A stretch of 38,514 nt of DNA from Aliarcobacter sp. (GCA_017995775.1 JAGOIF010000012.1:1-38514); one strand, 5' to 3'. Positions 15,293-25,646 are shown, numbered from the stretch's first letter. The notes: generated by a model not told the origin, from the sequence alone. Numbers and translations: made by a program.

Positions 15293-16945
15293 TTATTTCA
15301 TTTGATCTTTTAAGATGTCACCTAATGTCATAGCTGAATCATCATTAACAGATTTTAAAACTTCTCTTTCTAATTGTTGCTCTAATCTTCTAACTGATAA
15401 TCTTACTCTATTTTTCTTAGTATCAATATTTACAACAACAGCTTCAATCTCATCACCATTTTTAACTTCATCAGCTACTAACGGTCCAAAATCTTCATTT
15501 CTAATTAAACCATCAAGATTATTTTCTAACTTAATAAAAATTCCGAAATCTTTTGTATCTTTAACTATACCTTTTACAATATCACCAATTTTGTATGCAT
15601 TTTGGAATTTTTTTGCTGGAGAATCTGCAATCTCTTTAATTGATAATGAAATATTTTCTTTTTCTCTATCAATTTTAATGATTTTAACTTCTACATCATC
15701 ACCTTTTTTGAATAGTGTTTTACATTTTGCATTTGCTTCCCATGAAGCTTCTTCATTATGTAATAAACCATCAACATCACCAATACTTACGAATGCACCA
15801 AAGTCAGTTAATGTAGCAATTTTACCTTTAATTATGTCACCAACTTTATGTTCATTAGTAAATTTAGCAAAAGGTTTTTCTTGAAGATTTTTTAAAGATA
15901 CTCTTAATCTTTTTTGTTCAATATTTAATTCAATAACTTCAACGTTGATTTCTTCACCAATTGTTAAAAGTTCTTTTGGATTTTTTAAGTTTTTATTCCA
16001 TGTGATTTCTGAAATATGTAATAAACCTTCAATGTCATTTCCTAAATCAACAAATGCACCATAAGATTCAAAATTAGAAACAGTAACAGTAATTGTATCA
16101 CCAACTTCTAACTCATCTTTAATTTCTTCCCAAGGATTAGAAAGTGCTGCTTTAATTGATAAACTTAAGTGTTGTTTTGCTTTGTCGTAAGATAATACTA
16201 CAACAGAAACTTCGTCACCTTCGTTATAATAATTTGCAGGATTTACAGGACCTTTGTATGAGATTTCATTGTAGTTTACTAAACCATCAATTCCACCTAA
16301 ATCTACAAACATTCCATAAGAAGTAATTTTTTTGATAATACCAACAACTGCTTCTTTATTTTCTAAAATTTCAGTTACTTTATTGTCTTTTACAGCTTTT
16401 GACTCTTCAATTAATTTTTTTCTTGAAACAATTATTGAATTTTGAGGTTTGTTTACTTTAATAACTTTTGCTTTAACTGTCTTACCAATTGCACCAATAG
16501 TTTTTAAGTATGATTGAGCCATAGGCATGAAATATTCACAACCATCTGCATCTTCAATTATAAATCCACCTCTTTGTTTTACAGAAACAATTTTTCCTTC
16601 GATTGTAACATCTTCGAAATCATCACCATGAGCTTTTTCAAAAGCATCAAATTTTTCTTTTTGTAAAACTTTTTTATGTGAAATACTTGGTCTTTCACCT
16701 CTGCTTCCCATTAACATAACAGGAATTGTGTCACCAACTTTATATTTTACTTCACCACCAATTGTAATTTCAGATATATTTAATTGACCTTCTATTTTTT
16801 GACCAACGTCAACTAGAACTCTCTCACTATTAATCTCAACAATTACACCATCAACTACAGAATTATTTTCCGCATTCTCGAAAGACTCATTAAGCATTTG
16901 CTCAAAATCAAAGTCTTCACCTAAATCAATATCTTCGATACCCAT
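15293..16945 (-). CDS. rpsA: 30S ribosomal protein S1
   Basis: S1 binds mRNA and helps 30S subunits start on weakly marked messages. The 550-residue protein has six S1 (OB-fold) repeats, at about residues 30-95, 110-180, 198-265, 283-352, 367-437 and 453-523. They are recognisable by recurring phrases such as GVIVEINSERVLVDVG, GMFVDLGGIDGLVNY, GAFVDLGNDIEGLLHISEI, GAFVSIGDVDGLLH and GIFIKLENNLDGLI. It is preceded by its own strong promoter (TATAAT at 16990-16985), although it lies in line with ispH upstream and serA downstream. Confidence 0.97.
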   Translation of the reverse strand: MGIEDIDLGEDFDFEQMLNESFENAENNSVVDGVIVEINSERVLVDVGQKIEGQLNISEITIGGEVKYKVGDTIPVMLMGSRGERPSISHKKVLQKEKFDAFEKAHGDDFEDVTIEGKIVSVKQRGGFIIEDADGCEYFMPMAQSYLKTIGAIGKTVKAKVIKVNKPQNSIIVSRKKLIEESKAVKDNKVTEILENKEAVVGIIKKITSYGMFVDLGGIDGLVNYNEISYKGPVNPANYYNEGDEVSVVVLSYDKAKQHLSLSIKAALSNPWEEIKDELEVGDTITVTVSNFESYGAFVDLGNDIEGLLHISEITWNKNLKNPKELLTIGEEINVEVIELNIEQKRLRVSLKNLQEKPFAKFTNEHKVGDIIKGKIATLTDFGAFVSIGDVDGLLHNEEASWEANAKCKTLFKKGDDVEVKIIKIDREKENISLSIKEIADSPAKKFQNAYKIGDIVKGIVKDTKDFGIFIKLENNLDGLIRNEDFGPLVADEVKNGDEIEAVVVNIDTKKNRVRLSVRRLEQQLEREVLKSVNDDSAMTLGDILKDQMK

Positions 16946-16984
16946 TTTATTCCTTCATATTCACTAGTTTTATTAAATTCACTT

Positions 16985-17000
16985 ATTATACAAAAAAGTG
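16985..17000 (-). promoter_or_regulatory. Promoter of rpsA
   Basis: On the minus strand a T6 tract followed by G leads straight into TATAAT (16990-16985). This matches the Campylobacter sigma-70 pattern of T-rich DNA before a strong -10. The predicted leader is about 33 nt and carries GAAGGAATAAA before the ATG. Confidence 0.6.
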
Positions 17001-17012
17001 GCTTAAAAATAC

Positions 17013-17849
17013 TTAGTTAAATGATTCGATTTTGCCCACAACTTGTTGAATTATCCAGTCAGGAGTACTAGCTCCGGCTGTTATTCCACATAATTTTTTA
17101 TTTACAAACCAAGAACTATCTAATTCTGTATCATTTTCAATTAGATAAGAATTTGTACAATTTTCTAAACAAATTGAGTGTAATTGTTTTGTATTAGATG
17201 AATTTTTTCCACCAATGACTATCATCACATCTACTTCTTTTGATAAATCTCTTGCTGCATCTTGATTTTCAAATGTTGCATCACAAATGGTATTAAATAC
17301 TCTTACTTCTTTGTTTTTTAATACAAGTGCATTTACAATTTCAAGATATTTTTCTTTCTTTTTTGTTGTTTGAGCAACGGTTGCAATTTTATTATTTTTA
17401 AAAATCAAATCTTTTATTTCTGAAGGTTCTAAAATAATATGTACATCATCTTGATCTTCTCCATAAGATTGAACACCTTTAACTTCTGGGTGTTCTGCGT
17501 CTCCAAAAATCAATATTGAGTATCCTTCTTTTGACATTTTTTTAACAATTTGTTGTGGAGTTGTAACAAATGGGCATGTTGCATTTATTATTTTTGCTTT
17601 TTGTAATCTAAGATTTTTTAAATCATCTTTTGGAATACCATGGGTTCTAATAATTACAGTATCATTATCTTTAACATCACTTAGCTTTGTATATAAGCCT
17701 ACATTAAAATCATTTTGTAATCTATTTATTTCATCTTGATTATGAATTAATGGTCCCATTGTAGAAGAGTTTTTATAATCCTCAGCTATTTTTATAGCTC
17801 TTTTAACTCCAAAACAAAATCCATAATTAGATGCTAATTTTATTTTCAT
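17013..17849 (-). CDS. ispH: 4-hydroxy-3-methylbut-2-enyl diphosphate reductase
   Basis: IspH is the last enzyme of the MEP pathway, reducing HMBPP to IPP and DMAPP with an iron-sulphur cluster. The 278-residue length is slightly short but complete. The three cluster cysteines are visible: C12 (YGFCFGVKRAI), C92 (NATCPFVTTPQ) and C189 (NTICDAT). Further conserved pieces are RTHGIP (68-73), GDAEHPEVKG (116-125), QTTKKKE and GGKNSSNTKQL. It lies between aroA (9 bp upstream) and rpsA (67 bp downstream). Confidence 0.97.
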   Translation of the reverse strand: MKIKLASNYGFCFGVKRAIKIAEDYKNSSTMGPLIHNQDEINRLQNDFNVGLYTKLSDVKDNDTVIIRTHGIPKDDLKNLRLQKAKIINATCPFVTTPQQIVKKMSKEGYSILIFGDAEHPEVKGVQSYGEDQDDVHIILEPSEIKDLIFKNNKIATVAQTTKKKEKYLEIVNALVLKNKEVRVFNTICDATFENQDAARDLSKEVDVMIVIGGKNSSNTKQLHSICLENCTNSYLIENDTELDSSWFVNKKLCGITAGASTPDWIIQQVVGKIESFN

Positions 17850-17858
17850 TTATAACCT

Positions 17859-19139
17859 TTATTTATATAAAGAATCCAATATTTCTTTAAAATTAGGAAA
17901 TGATGTTTCAATACATTGAATATCTTCAATTTCCATATTACAATTAAGCCCAGCAACTGCAAAACTCATTGCAATTCTATGATCACCGTGTGAATTTATG
18001 ACAGCTTTATTCATCGTCCCACCTGTAATTTCATAACCATCATCAAACTCTGTATAATTTACACCACAAAGTTTTAAGTTATCTACAACAGCAGAAATCC
18101 TATCAGATTCTTTTACTCTTAGTTCTTTTGCATTTGAAACTTTTGATTTTCCTTTTGCTAAACTCATAGCAATAGATAAAGCTGGTAATTCATCAATTAA
18201 CCAAGATATATTTTCACTTACGTCAACACCGTTTAGTTCATTGTGTATTATTTCAATATCACCAATTGGTTCGTAAATATTCTCTTTTTCAATGAAATTT
18301 ACAGTTACTCCCATTTTCTTTAAAACCACATAAGCTTCAATTCTTGTAGGATTTAGTGTTACATTTTTAATTAAAACCCTTGAATTTGGAGTAATTGCAG
18401 TTGCAAGGGCAAAGAAAAATGCAGATGAAGGATCAGTTGGAACTGTAATATTTAAAGGTTTTAAATCACCTGTTAATGGATGAATATTTATAAAGCCATC
18501 AGAATCATTTTCAAGTTTTGCACCCATTCCTTTTAACATTCTTTCTGTATGGTCACGGGTGAGTTCATTTTCTTTATACTTTGATACTCCATTAGCTCTT
18601 AATGCTGCTAAAATCATAGCTGATTTAACTTGTGCAGAATCAACGGGCGAGTGATAAGTAAATGGTTGGAGCTCTTTTACTCCACGTATAAATAAAGGAG
18701 CTTTGTTTCCATTTTCTCTTCCATCTATTAATGCACCAATACTTCGTAAAGGAACAGCAACTCTATTCATAGGTCTATTTCTTAGGTACTTATCACCACT
18801 TAGTATAAAAGATCCATCAATACTTGCCAACAAACCACAAAATAGTCTCATGGCAGTTCCTGAGTTTCCACAATCAAGAACATCAGAAGGTTCAGTTAAT
18901 TTTTTTGTTGGAGTTATTTCAACTGTACTTCCATCTCTTTTAATAACAGCCCCTAATTGCTCTACAATGCTAAGAGTATTTAGTGTATCTTCTGCTGTTA
19001 AATAGTTTTTAATATAAGAAGTTTGCGAAGAAAAAAGTGAAAACATAGCACATCTATGAGATATTGATTTATCACTTGCAATTGTGTCTATTTCTACATC
19101 AAAAGCTTTTGTTAATTTGTTTATAGTAAATTTTTCCAC
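17859..19139 (-). CDS. aroA: 3-phosphoshikimate 1-carboxyvinyltransferase (EPSP synthase)
   Basis: AroA joins phosphoenolpyruvate to shikimate-3-phosphate in aromatic amino acid synthesis. The 426-residue protein has the expected motifs: [16 protein letters not shown] (K24, S25 and R29 region), [12 protein letters not shown], the RPM loop (RNRPMNR), [35 protein letters not shown] and the C-terminal [16 protein letters not shown]. The start codon is GTG at 19139, preceded by AAAGGGAAAAA. It follows pheT by 14 bp; the pheST-aroA-ispH order is also found in Campylobacter, as I recall. Confidence 0.97.
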   Translation of the reverse strand: MEKFTINKLTKAFDVEIDTIASDKSISHRCAMFSLFSSQTSYIKNYLTAEDTLNTLSIVEQLGAVIKRDGSTVEITPTKKLTEPSDVLDCGNSGTAMRLFCGLLASIDGSFILSGDKYLRNRPMNRVAVPLRSIGALIDGRENGNKAPLFIRGVKELQPFTYHSPVDSAQVKSAMILAALRANGVSKYKENELTRDHTERMLKGMGAKLENDSDGFINIHPLTGDLKPLNITVPTDPSSAFFFALATAITPNSRVLIKNVTLNPTRIEAYVVLKKMGVTVNFIEKENIYEPIGDIEIIHNELNGVDVSENISWLIDELPALSIAMSLAKGKSKVSNAKELRVKESDRISAVVDNLKLCGVNYTEFDDGYEITGGTMNKAVINSHGDHRIAMSFAVAGLNCNMEIEDIQCIETSFPNFKEILDSLYK

Positions 19140-19153
19140 TTTTTCCCTTTTTT

Positions 19154-21478
19154 TTATTGTCTTAAGCCAATTGATAATTTTTCATTTAATACACTTAAAA
19201 TTGCATTCATTGTTGTTGTAATATCTTCTTCTTCCATAGTTTTTTCATCATTTTGTAAAACAAATCTGATTGTTAAACTTTCATTTTCAGCTAATTTCTC
19301 ATCACTATAAATATCAATTAAATTAAATTGTTTTATATTTTTGTCGTTTAGTGAATTGATAACTTTTTTTATCTCTTTATATTGTAAAGATTTTGGAGCA
19401 ATAATACTTAAATCTTTTTTAGATGATTGGAATTTTGAATAGGAACCGGTTTTAATAATCTCATGTTTAATTGCTTCAAAATCTATTTCAGCAATAAATG
19501 TATCATTTAAATCATAATCTTCACAAACACTTGGATGTAATTTACAAATATATCCAACTACTTTCCCATCAATTAAAACATTTGCATTTTGATATGGATG
19601 AACAAATAAATTATCTATTTGTGTCATTGGTTCTAAATCAAACTTTCCAATTGTGTTTAATACTTTTTTTGAAAAAGTGAAGAAATCAATATTCTTTGGT
19701 TTTCCAGCATTTGAAATCTCTTCTTGTTCAATTGAACCTGTTTGAATAAATGAAATCTTTTTAGATTCATTTCTATTCTCATCAAAAATAGTTCCTATTT
19801 CAAAAAATGCAGTTGATCTTGCACCCACTTTGAAATTATTTGCACAAGCTTCTACTAAATTTAATAAAATTGTACTTCTAAAAGTATTTAGTTCTTTTAC
19901 AATTGGGTTTATTAAATCAAGTTCATTTTTTACTGTTTTAAAACCATATTTTTCTAAACTTTCTTTTGAAGAAAAAACATAAGTTAATGTTTCATAAAAA
20001 CCATTTTCAATAGCTTTAAATCTTAGTCTATTTTTTTTGATTAAGTCATTTGAAGTTTTATTAACTCTATTTACTTCATCAATTTGTAAAGGTTTTGCAA
20101 TGATGTTATCAATTCCAATAATTCTTACAATCTCTTCTGTAACATCGGCAATATTTTTTATATCATGTCTATAATGTGGTACTTTAACTACAAAAACATT
20201 ATCAATTGTATCTTTTACTTCAAAACCTAAAGATGCAAGTATTTTTTCAATATCAATTTTTTCAATATTTTGACCAATTATCGAATTTACTTTTTTAATA
20301 CTTATATCAAGTGTTAATTTTTCTTTATCTTCAATAAATGTTTCATTTCCCCTATAAATTAAAGCTCCATATTTAGAAACTAAATTACAAAAGTAATCCA
20401 TTCCAAATTCGATATCTGGTTCACTTCCTCTTGATGTTTTATAGTAAACATCTCCTGTCGTTACTTTTGTATCATAAACTTTTTTAGAGATAAACTCAGG
20501 ATTAATATAAGATGCTTCAAGAATAAAATTTGTGTCATTTGAACTTATATCTTTGTATTCAATACAAATTTTACTTAATTGTTCAGTTCCGTAAATGTTA
20601 TCAAAACCTTGTTCATCTTTTTCTATTTTTAAATGACTAAGATTATTGTTTTTTATTGTTTTATCAAGGGGATAAACATTTAAAATAACACCTGTTGTAT
20701 GAGTTACATAAGTTAGTATATTTTTAATATTATTGTCTTCTTTAAATTTACCCAAAATCCCTGTTCTTAATTTATGTAATACATTTAATTTAAAAGCTGT
20801 AAAATCAACAGCTTTAAATAAAACAGAAGCATCTATGTTTCCATCACATTGTATTTCTAAAAATTGACCAATACTTAAATCATTGTTTTTAGCTTGTTTA
20901 TCTAATTCAAACATTGGAATATTATAATATGCACCTAATTCTCTAGCAACACCATGAATACTTAGACAATCGCCTCTGTTTGCAGTTAAATCAACTTCAA
21001 TAATGTCATCATTTAATTTTGGATATTCTCTTAACTCTTTTCCAAGAATTAATTTTCCAATAGATTCGTCAAGTTCTAAAATACCATCATTTAATTTTGC
21101 AAGTCCTAATTCAGTAGAAGAACAAATCATTCCATTTGATTCAGTACCTCTTAGTTTTGCAGCTTTGATTATAAAATTGTCTCCTAAATCGCAACCAACA
21201 ACGGCAACTGGTACAAATTGACCAGCTTCTACGTTTTTTGCTCCACAAACAATCTGTACAGTTTCATTTCCTAAATCAACTTGACAAATATTTAATTTAT
21301 CAGCATCTGGATGTTTGATTTTTTCTAAAACTTTTCCAACTACAACTTTAGGTGCAATTGATATTTTATTTAAACTATCAACTTCTAATCCAATTGAGTT
21401 TAATGTTTTGCAAATATCGTCTGTTGAAATTTTTGATATATCAATAAATTCTTCTAACCAAGTTCTAGTAATTATCAT
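19154..21478 (-). CDS. pheT: Phenylalanyl-tRNA synthetase beta chain
   Basis: The beta subunit completes the alpha2-beta2 enzyme that charges tRNA-Phe and carries the editing site. The 774-residue protein starts with the usual [12 protein letters not shown]. An EMAP/OB tRNA-binding domain follows at about 38-150 ([26 protein letters not shown]), then [23 protein letters not shown], a B3/B4 editing region (about 205-370), B5 (about 395-470), and a C-terminal anticodon-binding FDX-ACB domain (about 680-774, beginning [15 protein letters not shown]). Its ATG overlaps the end of pheS as ATGA, consistent with equal subunit production. Confidence 0.96.
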   Translation of the reverse strand: MIITRTWLEEFIDISKISTDDICKTLNSIGLEVDSLNKISIAPKVVVGKVLEKIKHPDADKLNICQVDLGNETVQIVCGAKNVEAGQFVPVAVVGCDLGDNFIIKAAKLRGTESNGMICSSTELGLAKLNDGILELDESIGKLILGKELREYPKLNDDIIEVDLTANRGDCLSIHGVARELGAYYNIPMFELDKQAKNNDLSIGQFLEIQCDGNIDASVLFKAVDFTAFKLNVLHKLRTGILGKFKEDNNIKNILTYVTHTTGVILNVYPLDKTIKNNNLSHLKIEKDEQGFDNIYGTEQLSKICIEYKDISSNDTNFILEASYINPEFISKKVYDTKVTTGDVYYKTSRGSEPDIEFGMDYFCNLVSKYGALIYRGNETFIEDKEKLTLDISIKKVNSIIGQNIEKIDIEKILASLGFEVKDTIDNVFVVKVPHYRHDIKNIADVTEEIVRIIGIDNIIAKPLQIDEVNRVNKTSNDLIKKNRLRFKAIENGFYETLTYVFSSKESLEKYGFKTVKNELDLINPIVKELNTFRSTILLNLVEACANNFKVGARSTAFFEIGTIFDENRNESKKISFIQTGSIEQEEISNAGKPKNIDFFTFSKKVLNTIGKFDLEPMTQIDNLFVHPYQNANVLIDGKVVGYICKLHPSVCEDYDLNDTFIAEIDFEAIKHEIIKTGSYSKFQSSKKDLSIIAPKSLQYKEIKKVINSLNDKNIKQFNLIDIYSDEKLAENESLTIRFVLQNDEKTMEEEDITTTMNAILSVLNEKLSIGLRQ

Positions 21479-22467
21479 TTGAATTGTCCTAATAGTCTTG
21501 TATCACTTTCAAATAGTGATCTTAAATCTCCAATATTGTGAATAAGCATCGCGAATCTTTCAACTCCCAATCCAAATGCATAACCAGATTTATTTTCATA
21601 ACCTACTGCTTTAAATACATTTTCATCAACAATACCACAACCTAAAACTTCAAGCCATCCTGTTTGTGAACAAACTCTACATCCATTTCCTTTACAAAAC
21701 ACGCACGAAATATCAACTTCAGCAGAAGGTTCTGTGAATGGGAAAAATGAAGGTCTAAATCTTACTTCTACATCACCAAACATATGTTGTAAAAACTCAA
21801 CTAAAATATGTTTTAAATTAGCAAAAGAAACCTTATCCGCCTCATCCACAACTAAAGCTTCAACTTGGTGAAACATTGGAGTGTGAGTAATATCAAAATC
21901 TCTTCTAAAAACAGTCCCTGGAGCTATCATTCTAATAGGTGTTTTTTGGCTTAGCATTGTTCTTATTTGAACAGGAGATGTATGAGTTCTTAATAGTGTG
22001 AAGTCTTTATTATAAAATGTATCTTGCATATCCCTTGCAGGATGATATTTTGGAAGATTTAAAGCTTCAAAGTTATGGAAATCACTTTCTACTAATGGAC
22101 CTTCTTCAACAGCAAAATTTAGATTTTGAAAATATTGAATAATTCTATCCATCGTTTCAACTACTGGATGTGTTGCACCACAAGATAATTCGTTATTAAA
22201 TCTTGTAACGTCAATTTTTTCACTTTCTAATTTTTTGTTAAGAGCAAGTTTTTCTAAAATCTCTTTTTTTGATTCTATTGCATCTGTTATTAAAGTTTTC
22301 TGTTTATTTAAATTTTCTGCAAACTCTTTTTTCTCTTCGTTTGGAACACTTTTCATCTTTGCAAATTCTAAAGTTAGAACACCTTTTTTCCCTAAGGTAT
22401 CAATTCTTAAGTTTTCTAACTCTTCAAGTGATGTTGCATTGCTTATTTTTTCAATCCACTGTGTCAC
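21475..22467 (-). CDS. pheS: Phenylalanyl-tRNA synthetase alpha chain
   Basis: The alpha subunit holds the class II catalytic core for Phe activation. The 330-residue protein has an N-terminal coiled-coil arm (about 1-85). Motif 2 appears as [20 protein letters not shown] and motif 3 as [21 protein letters not shown] near the C-terminus. A cysteine-rich insert, [17 protein letters not shown], precedes motif 3. It starts with GTG at 22467, preceded by GGGAGAAAAA. It is the first gene of the leftward run, and the 131-bp gap to the HIT gene holds promoters for both directions. I see no leader peptide or T-box in that gap. Confidence 0.97.
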   Translation of the reverse strand: MTQWIEKISNATSLEELENLRIDTLGKKGVLTLEFAKMKSVPNEEKKEFAENLNKQKTLITDAIESKKEILEKLALNKKLESEKIDVTRFNNELSCGATHPVVETMDRIIQYFQNLNFAVEEGPLVESDFHNFEALNLPKYHPARDMQDTFYNKDFTLLRTHTSPVQIRTMLSQKTPIRMIAPGTVFRRDFDITHTPMFHQVEALVVDEADKVSFANLKHILVEFLQHMFGDVEVRFRPSFFPFTEPSAEVDISCVFCKGNGCRVCSQTGWLEVLGCGIVDENVFKAVGYENKSGYAFGLGVERFAMLIHNIGDLRSLFESDTRLLGQFK

Positions 22468-22533
22468 TTTTTCTCCCTAATTTTTAATAATTATTCTATG
22501 AAATAAATTATTTTTTTATGTATATATTCACGG

Positions 22534-22569
22534 ATTATACTTAAAGATTTATTAGAGTTTGGTTATAAT
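22534..22569. promoter_or_regulatory. Divergent promoters for pheS (leftward) and the HIT gene (rightward)
   Basis: For the HIT gene, TATAAT lies at 22564-22569 with TTAAAG (22541-22546) 17 bp upstream, giving a leader of about 23 nt. For pheS, TATAAT reads on the minus strand at 22539-22534, giving a leader of about 60 nt. The two promoters are back to back and overlap at their -35 zones. Confidence 0.5.
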
Positions 22570-22598
22570 ATTTTACTATTTAATTTGAAGGAAAAATA

Positions 22599-22928
22599 AT
22601 GTGTATATTCTGTAAGATTGTAAAAGGTGAGATTCCAAATCAAACTATTTTAGAAGATGAAAACTTTTTAGCATTTAATGATATTAATCCAACAAGAAAA
22701 ATTCATGTATTAATTATTCCAAAAAAACATTATGAATCTTTTGATGTTACACCACCTGAAGTTATGGCTGGTATGACTGAATTTATTCAAAAAGTTGCTT
22801 TAAAACTAGATGTTAAAGAAAGTGGTTATAGATTAATTACAAATATTGGAAACGATGGTGGTCAAGAAGTACATCATTTACATTTTCATTTAATTGGTGG
22901 AGAACCTGCTGGTAGGTTAGTTAGATAA
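22599..22928 (+). CDS. HIT family (histidine triad) nucleotide-binding protein
   Basis: This 109-residue protein belongs to the HINT branch of the histidine-triad hydrolases, which cleave purine nucleoside phosphoramidates and acyl-adenylates. The triad HxHxH is at H93-H95-H97 (VHHLHFHLIGG). The N-terminus CIFCKIVKGEIP and the middle segment HVLIIPKKHYESF are typical. The ATG at 22599 follows GAAGGAAAAATA. It stands alone on the plus strand, divergent from pheS and convergent with accA. The natural substrate of such proteins is uncertain; the neighbouring tRNA synthetase genes fit a role in clearing adenylates, but this is only context. Confidence 0.93.
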   Translation: MCIFCKIVKGEIPNQTILEDENFLAFNDINPTRKIHVLIIPKKHYESFDVTPPEVMAGMTEFIQKVALKLDVKESGYRLITNIGNDGGQEVHHLHFHLIGGEPAGRLVR

Positions 22929-22951
22929 CAAGAAGTTAAATACTTCTTGTT
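22927..22951. terminator. Stem-loop between the HIT gene and accA
   Basis: AACAAGAAGT (22927-22936) and ACTTCTTGTT (22942-22951) form a perfect 10-bp stem with a 5-nt loop, starting on the HIT stop codon. T-tracts are weak on both sides, so it may act as a factor-assisted terminator or a 3' end stabiliser for both convergent genes. Confidence 0.6.
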
Positions 22952-22959
22952 CAAGAGAA

Positions 22960-23898
22960 TTATTTTTCTAAAAAAGAACCTAGATTCATAATTTTTTGAT
23001 ATTTTTTCTCAAGTCTTTCTTGGGGACTTAATTTTTTTAATTCTTCTAAAGATGTTAAAAAATACTCTTTTAAAGCTTGAATTGCTTCTTCTTTTTTTCT
23101 ATGAGCACCAATTAATGGCTCATTTATAACATCATCAATTAGATTTAATTCTTTTAGATTTTCAGCTGTGATTTTTAATGCATTTGCTGCTGTTTCTACT
23201 TTTGTAGGGTCATTCCATAAAATTGCACTACAACCTTCAGGTGAGATTACAGCATAAACAGAGTATCTCATCATTGCTAATTTATCAGCAACAGAAATAG
23301 CTAAAGCACCACCTGAACCACCTTCTCCAATAACTACAGATACTGTAGGTGTTGTTAAATCAGCAAATTCATATAAGTTTCTAGCAATTGCTTCACTTTG
23401 ATTTCTCTCTTCGGCTCCAATACCTGGATATGCACCTGGAGTATCAACAAGCATTAAAATTGGAATTTGGAATTTATCAGCCATTTTAGCAGCTCTTAAA
23501 GCTTTTCTATATCCCTCAGGACTTGGCATTCCAAAATTTCTGTAAAGTTTATCTTTTGTTCCTCTTCCTTTTTGTTCACCAATTACTAATACTTTTTGCT
23601 CACCGATAAAACCTAAATAACAAACAATTGCATGATCATCAACATAATGTCTGTCACCATGAATTTCATAAGCATTAGTTAATAAGCCATTTATATAATC
23701 GAGAGAATAAGGTCTATCTGGATGACGTGCTAGTTGAAGTTTTTGATAATCACTTAAATTTTTAAAAGTTTTTTCAACTTCTTTTTCTAGTTTTTTTTCT
23801 AAAATTTCAACAGCATGTTCATCTGATTTAGTTTTAGCTATTATAATATCATCTTCGATTTTTTTTATTTTGTCTTCAAATTCTAAGTAAGCTGCCAA
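22960..23898 (-). CDS. accA: Acetyl-CoA carboxylase carboxyltransferase subunit alpha
   Basis: AccA and AccD form the carboxyltransferase that makes malonyl-CoA from acetyl-CoA and carboxybiotin. The 312-residue length is normal. Recognisable parts are the N-terminal helical segment ([14 protein letters not shown]), [25 protein letters not shown], the [13 protein letters not shown] loop, [15 protein letters not shown], the oxyanion region [24 protein letters not shown] and [14 protein letters not shown]. The start is TTG at 23898, preceded by AAAAAGGGAAAA. It lies just after a strong terminator that follows fabF, leaving almost no room for its own promoter. Confidence 0.96.
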   Translation of the reverse strand: MAAYLEFEDKIKKIEDDIIIAKTKSDEHAVEILEKKLEKEVEKTFKNLSDYQKLQLARHPDRPYSLDYINGLLTNAYEIHGDRHYVDDHAIVCYLGFIGEQKVLVIGEQKGRGTKDKLYRNFGMPSPEGYRKALRAAKMADKFQIPILMLVDTPGAYPGIGAEERNQSEAIARNLYEFADLTTPTVSVVIGEGGSGGALAISVADKLAMMRYSVYAVISPEGCSAILWNDPTKVETAANALKITAENLKELNLIDDVINEPLIGAHRKKEEAIQALKEYFLTSLEELKKLSPQERLEKKYQKIMNLGSFLEK

Positions 23899-23908
23899 TA
23901 TTTTCCCT

Positions 23909-23943
23909 TTTTAAAAAAGAACTAATTTAACATTAGTTCTTTT
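23909..23943 (-). terminator. Strong terminator between fabF and accA
   Basis: Read leftward, AAAAGAACTAAT and ATTAGTTCTTTT (23943-23932 and 23926-23915) make a perfect 12-bp stem with a 5-nt loop, and the 3' arm runs into T6. This is a textbook intrinsic terminator for fabF. The accA start codon is only about 15 bp beyond the U-tract, so accA would depend on read-through or on a promoter hidden in or before the hairpin. Confidence 0.8.
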
Positions 23944-23959
23944 ACGGTTAGATTTTTAA

Positions 23960-25219
23960 TTATTTTGTATATTTTCTAAAAATAACAGAACCGTTTGTTC
24001 CACCAAAACCAAAATTATTACTCATTACTGTTGTTAATTCTACTTTTCTTGCAACATTTGCAATATAATCTAAATCACATTCAGGGTCTTGATTTTCAAT
24101 ATTAATTGTTGGAGGAATAATTCCTTCATTTAATGCTTTAATTGTGAAAATTGCTTCAATAGCTCCAGCTGCACCTAAACAATGTCCAATTTGACCTTTT
24201 GTTGAAGATACTAATGGTGCATTTTCTTTTCCACCAAATAGTGCTTTAATAGCAGCTGTTTCATTTTTATCACCAACAGGTGTAGAAGTTCCATGTGCAT
24301 TTATATAATCAATCTTTGGATATTCACCAGTGATATTTTTAGCCATTTCAAATGCAGCTTGCATTGCTCTTAATGGACCATCCATAACCGGAGATGTTAT
24401 ATGATTTGCATCCCCTGATTCACCAAAACCTATAATTTCAGCATAAATCTTAGCACCTCTTGCAAGTGCTAGTTCTAAATCTTCAACAACAAGTGCCCCC
24501 GCACCTTCTCCCATTACAAAACCATCTCTATCAATATCAAATGGTCTTGATGATTTTTTTGGATCATCATTTCTTGTAGATAATGCTTTCATCGCTGCAA
24601 ATCCAGCAACACCAGCAGCACAAATAGCTGATTCTGCCCCAACAACTAAAATTCTGTCTGCTCCACCTATCATTATAGTTTTTACAGCATCATTTAATGC
24701 ATGAGTAGAAGCAGCACAAGCAGTTACATGTGATAAAGAAGGTCCTCTTAAATTATGTTCGATAGATATGAATCCACTTAACATATTTGCAAGTGATGAA
24801 GGAATAAAGAAAGGAGAAACTTTTCTTGAACCTTTTGTCTCACAAACAACAGAATTTCTTTCAATTGTTGATAATCCACCAATTCCAGAACCTGAAATCA
24901 TTCCAAATCTATCAGCTATTGAAGCATCTACTTTTTTATCTTCTTGGCTTACATAACCTGAATCAATCATTGCTTCAAGAGCTGCTTTAATACCTAATTG
25001 AATAAATCTATCAGCTTTTTTTACTTCTTTTTTGTCCATTACAGTTGTTGGATCAAAATCTTTTACTTCACCAGCAATTTTTACAGAAAATTCACTTGCA
25101 TCAAATAGTGTTATAGTATCAATACCACAAACACCATTTACAACAGCTTCAAAAGAATCTTTTACATTATGTCCTGTAGAATTAATAGTACCAATACCCG
25201 TTACAACAACTCTTTTCAT
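23960..25219 (-). CDS. fabF: Beta-ketoacyl-[acyl-carrier-protein] synthase II
   Basis: FabF elongates acyl-ACP with malonyl-ACP and handles the step that raises cis-vaccenate. The 419-residue protein has the Cys-His-His set of condensing enzymes: C168 in VTACAASTHAL, His in AHGTSTPVGD and His in KGQIGHCLGAAGAIEA. Also typical are the start RVVVTGIGTINSTG, DRDGFVMGEGAGALV and the final NNFGFGGTNGSVIF. It lies 114 bp after acpP, with an 11-bp hairpin in the gap, and is followed by a strong terminator. Confidence 0.97.
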   Translation of the reverse strand: MKRVVVTGIGTINSTGHNVKDSFEAVVNGVCGIDTITLFDASEFSVKIAGEVKDFDPTTVMDKKEVKKADRFIQLGIKAALEAMIDSGYVSQEDKKVDASIADRFGMISGSGIGGLSTIERNSVVCETKGSRKVSPFFIPSSLANMLSGFISIEHNLRGPSLSHVTACAASTHALNDAVKTIMIGGADRILVVGAESAICAAGVAGFAAMKALSTRNDDPKKSSRPFDIDRDGFVMGEGAGALVVEDLELALARGAKIYAEIIGFGESGDANHITSPVMDGPLRAMQAAFEMAKNITGEYPKIDYINAHGTSTPVGDKNETAAIKALFGGKENAPLVSSTKGQIGHCLGAAGAIEAIFTIKALNEGIIPPTINIENQDPECDLDYIANVARKVELTTVMSNNFGFGGTNGSVIFRKYTK

Positions 25220-25293
25220 TAAACTTGCTCCATGTTTTTATTATTTGAATTATTCAATTTTCTTATAAAAAACTCAATAGTTAAAATCTTAAA

Positions 25294-25321
25294 TAAATAG
25301 AAGATTTTAGTCTTCTATTTA
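25294..25321 (-). terminator. Hairpin between acpP and fabF
   Basis: TAAATAGAAGA (25294-25304) and TCTTCTATTTA (25311-25321) pair perfectly over 11 bp with a 6-nt loop, 12 bp beyond the acpP stop. The leftward flank is TTTAAG, so the U-tract is short. Partial termination here would give more acpP than fabF mRNA, as is common for this gene pair. Confidence 0.6.
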
Positions 25322-25333
25322 AAAACCTATAAA

Positions 25334-25564
25334 TTACGCGTTATTTTCAATATACTTAATAGCGTCTGCAACTGTTAAGATTTTTTCAGCATCTTCATCA
25401 GGGATTTCAATGTCGAATTTCTCTTCTAAAGCCATAACTAATTCAACAACGTCTAATGAATCAGCACCTAAATCTTCAATAAATTTTGAATCTTCTTTTA
25501 CTTCTGCTGGATCACAATCTAATTGCTCAATTACTACTTCTTTAACGTCATCTAATAATGCCAT
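25334..25564 (-). CDS. acpP: Acyl carrier protein
   Basis: ACP carries growing acyl chains on a phosphopantetheine arm. The 76-residue acidic protein has the attachment motif [18 protein letters not shown], with the modified serine at S36, and the expected four-helix pattern ([44 protein letters not shown]). The ATG at 25564 follows AAAAGGAAATAA. It has its own strong promoter (TATAAT at 25600-25595) despite being only 82 bp from fabG, fitting its usual very high expression. Confidence 0.98.
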   Translation of the reverse strand: MALLDDVKEVVIEQLDCDPAEVKEDSKFIEDLGADSLDVVELVMALEEKFDIEIPDEDAEKILTVADAIKYIENNA

Positions 25565-25594
25565 ATTTATTTCCTTTTATAAAATTATTCTCGT

Positions 25595-25621
25595 ATTATA
25601 ACAAAAAAGTTTTTAAAAACT
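25595..25621 (-). promoter_or_regulatory. acpP promoter with a 14-bp palindrome in its -35/spacer region
   Basis: The -10 is TATAAT (25600-25595). Just upstream, AGTTTTTAAAAACT (25608-25621) is a perfect palindrome covering the spacer and the edge of the -35 zone. It could be an operator. Because it is followed leftward by T6, it could instead be a weak terminator for fabG. Confidence 0.45.
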
Positions 25622-25646
25622 CTTTTAAATTAATTATTATTAAAAT

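Noticed and set aside
15315-15884. Open frame of 189 codons on the plus strand inside rpsA
   Set aside because: It lies opposite a well-supported six-repeat S1 protein and its Ser/Phe/Leu-rich translation is what antisense of AT-rich coding DNA gives. It has no recognisable motif.
22468-22598. T-box, leader peptide or other amino-acid attenuator before pheS
   Set aside because: The leader is only about 60 nt, with no Phe-rich mini-frame, no specifier-like structure and no terminator hairpin.
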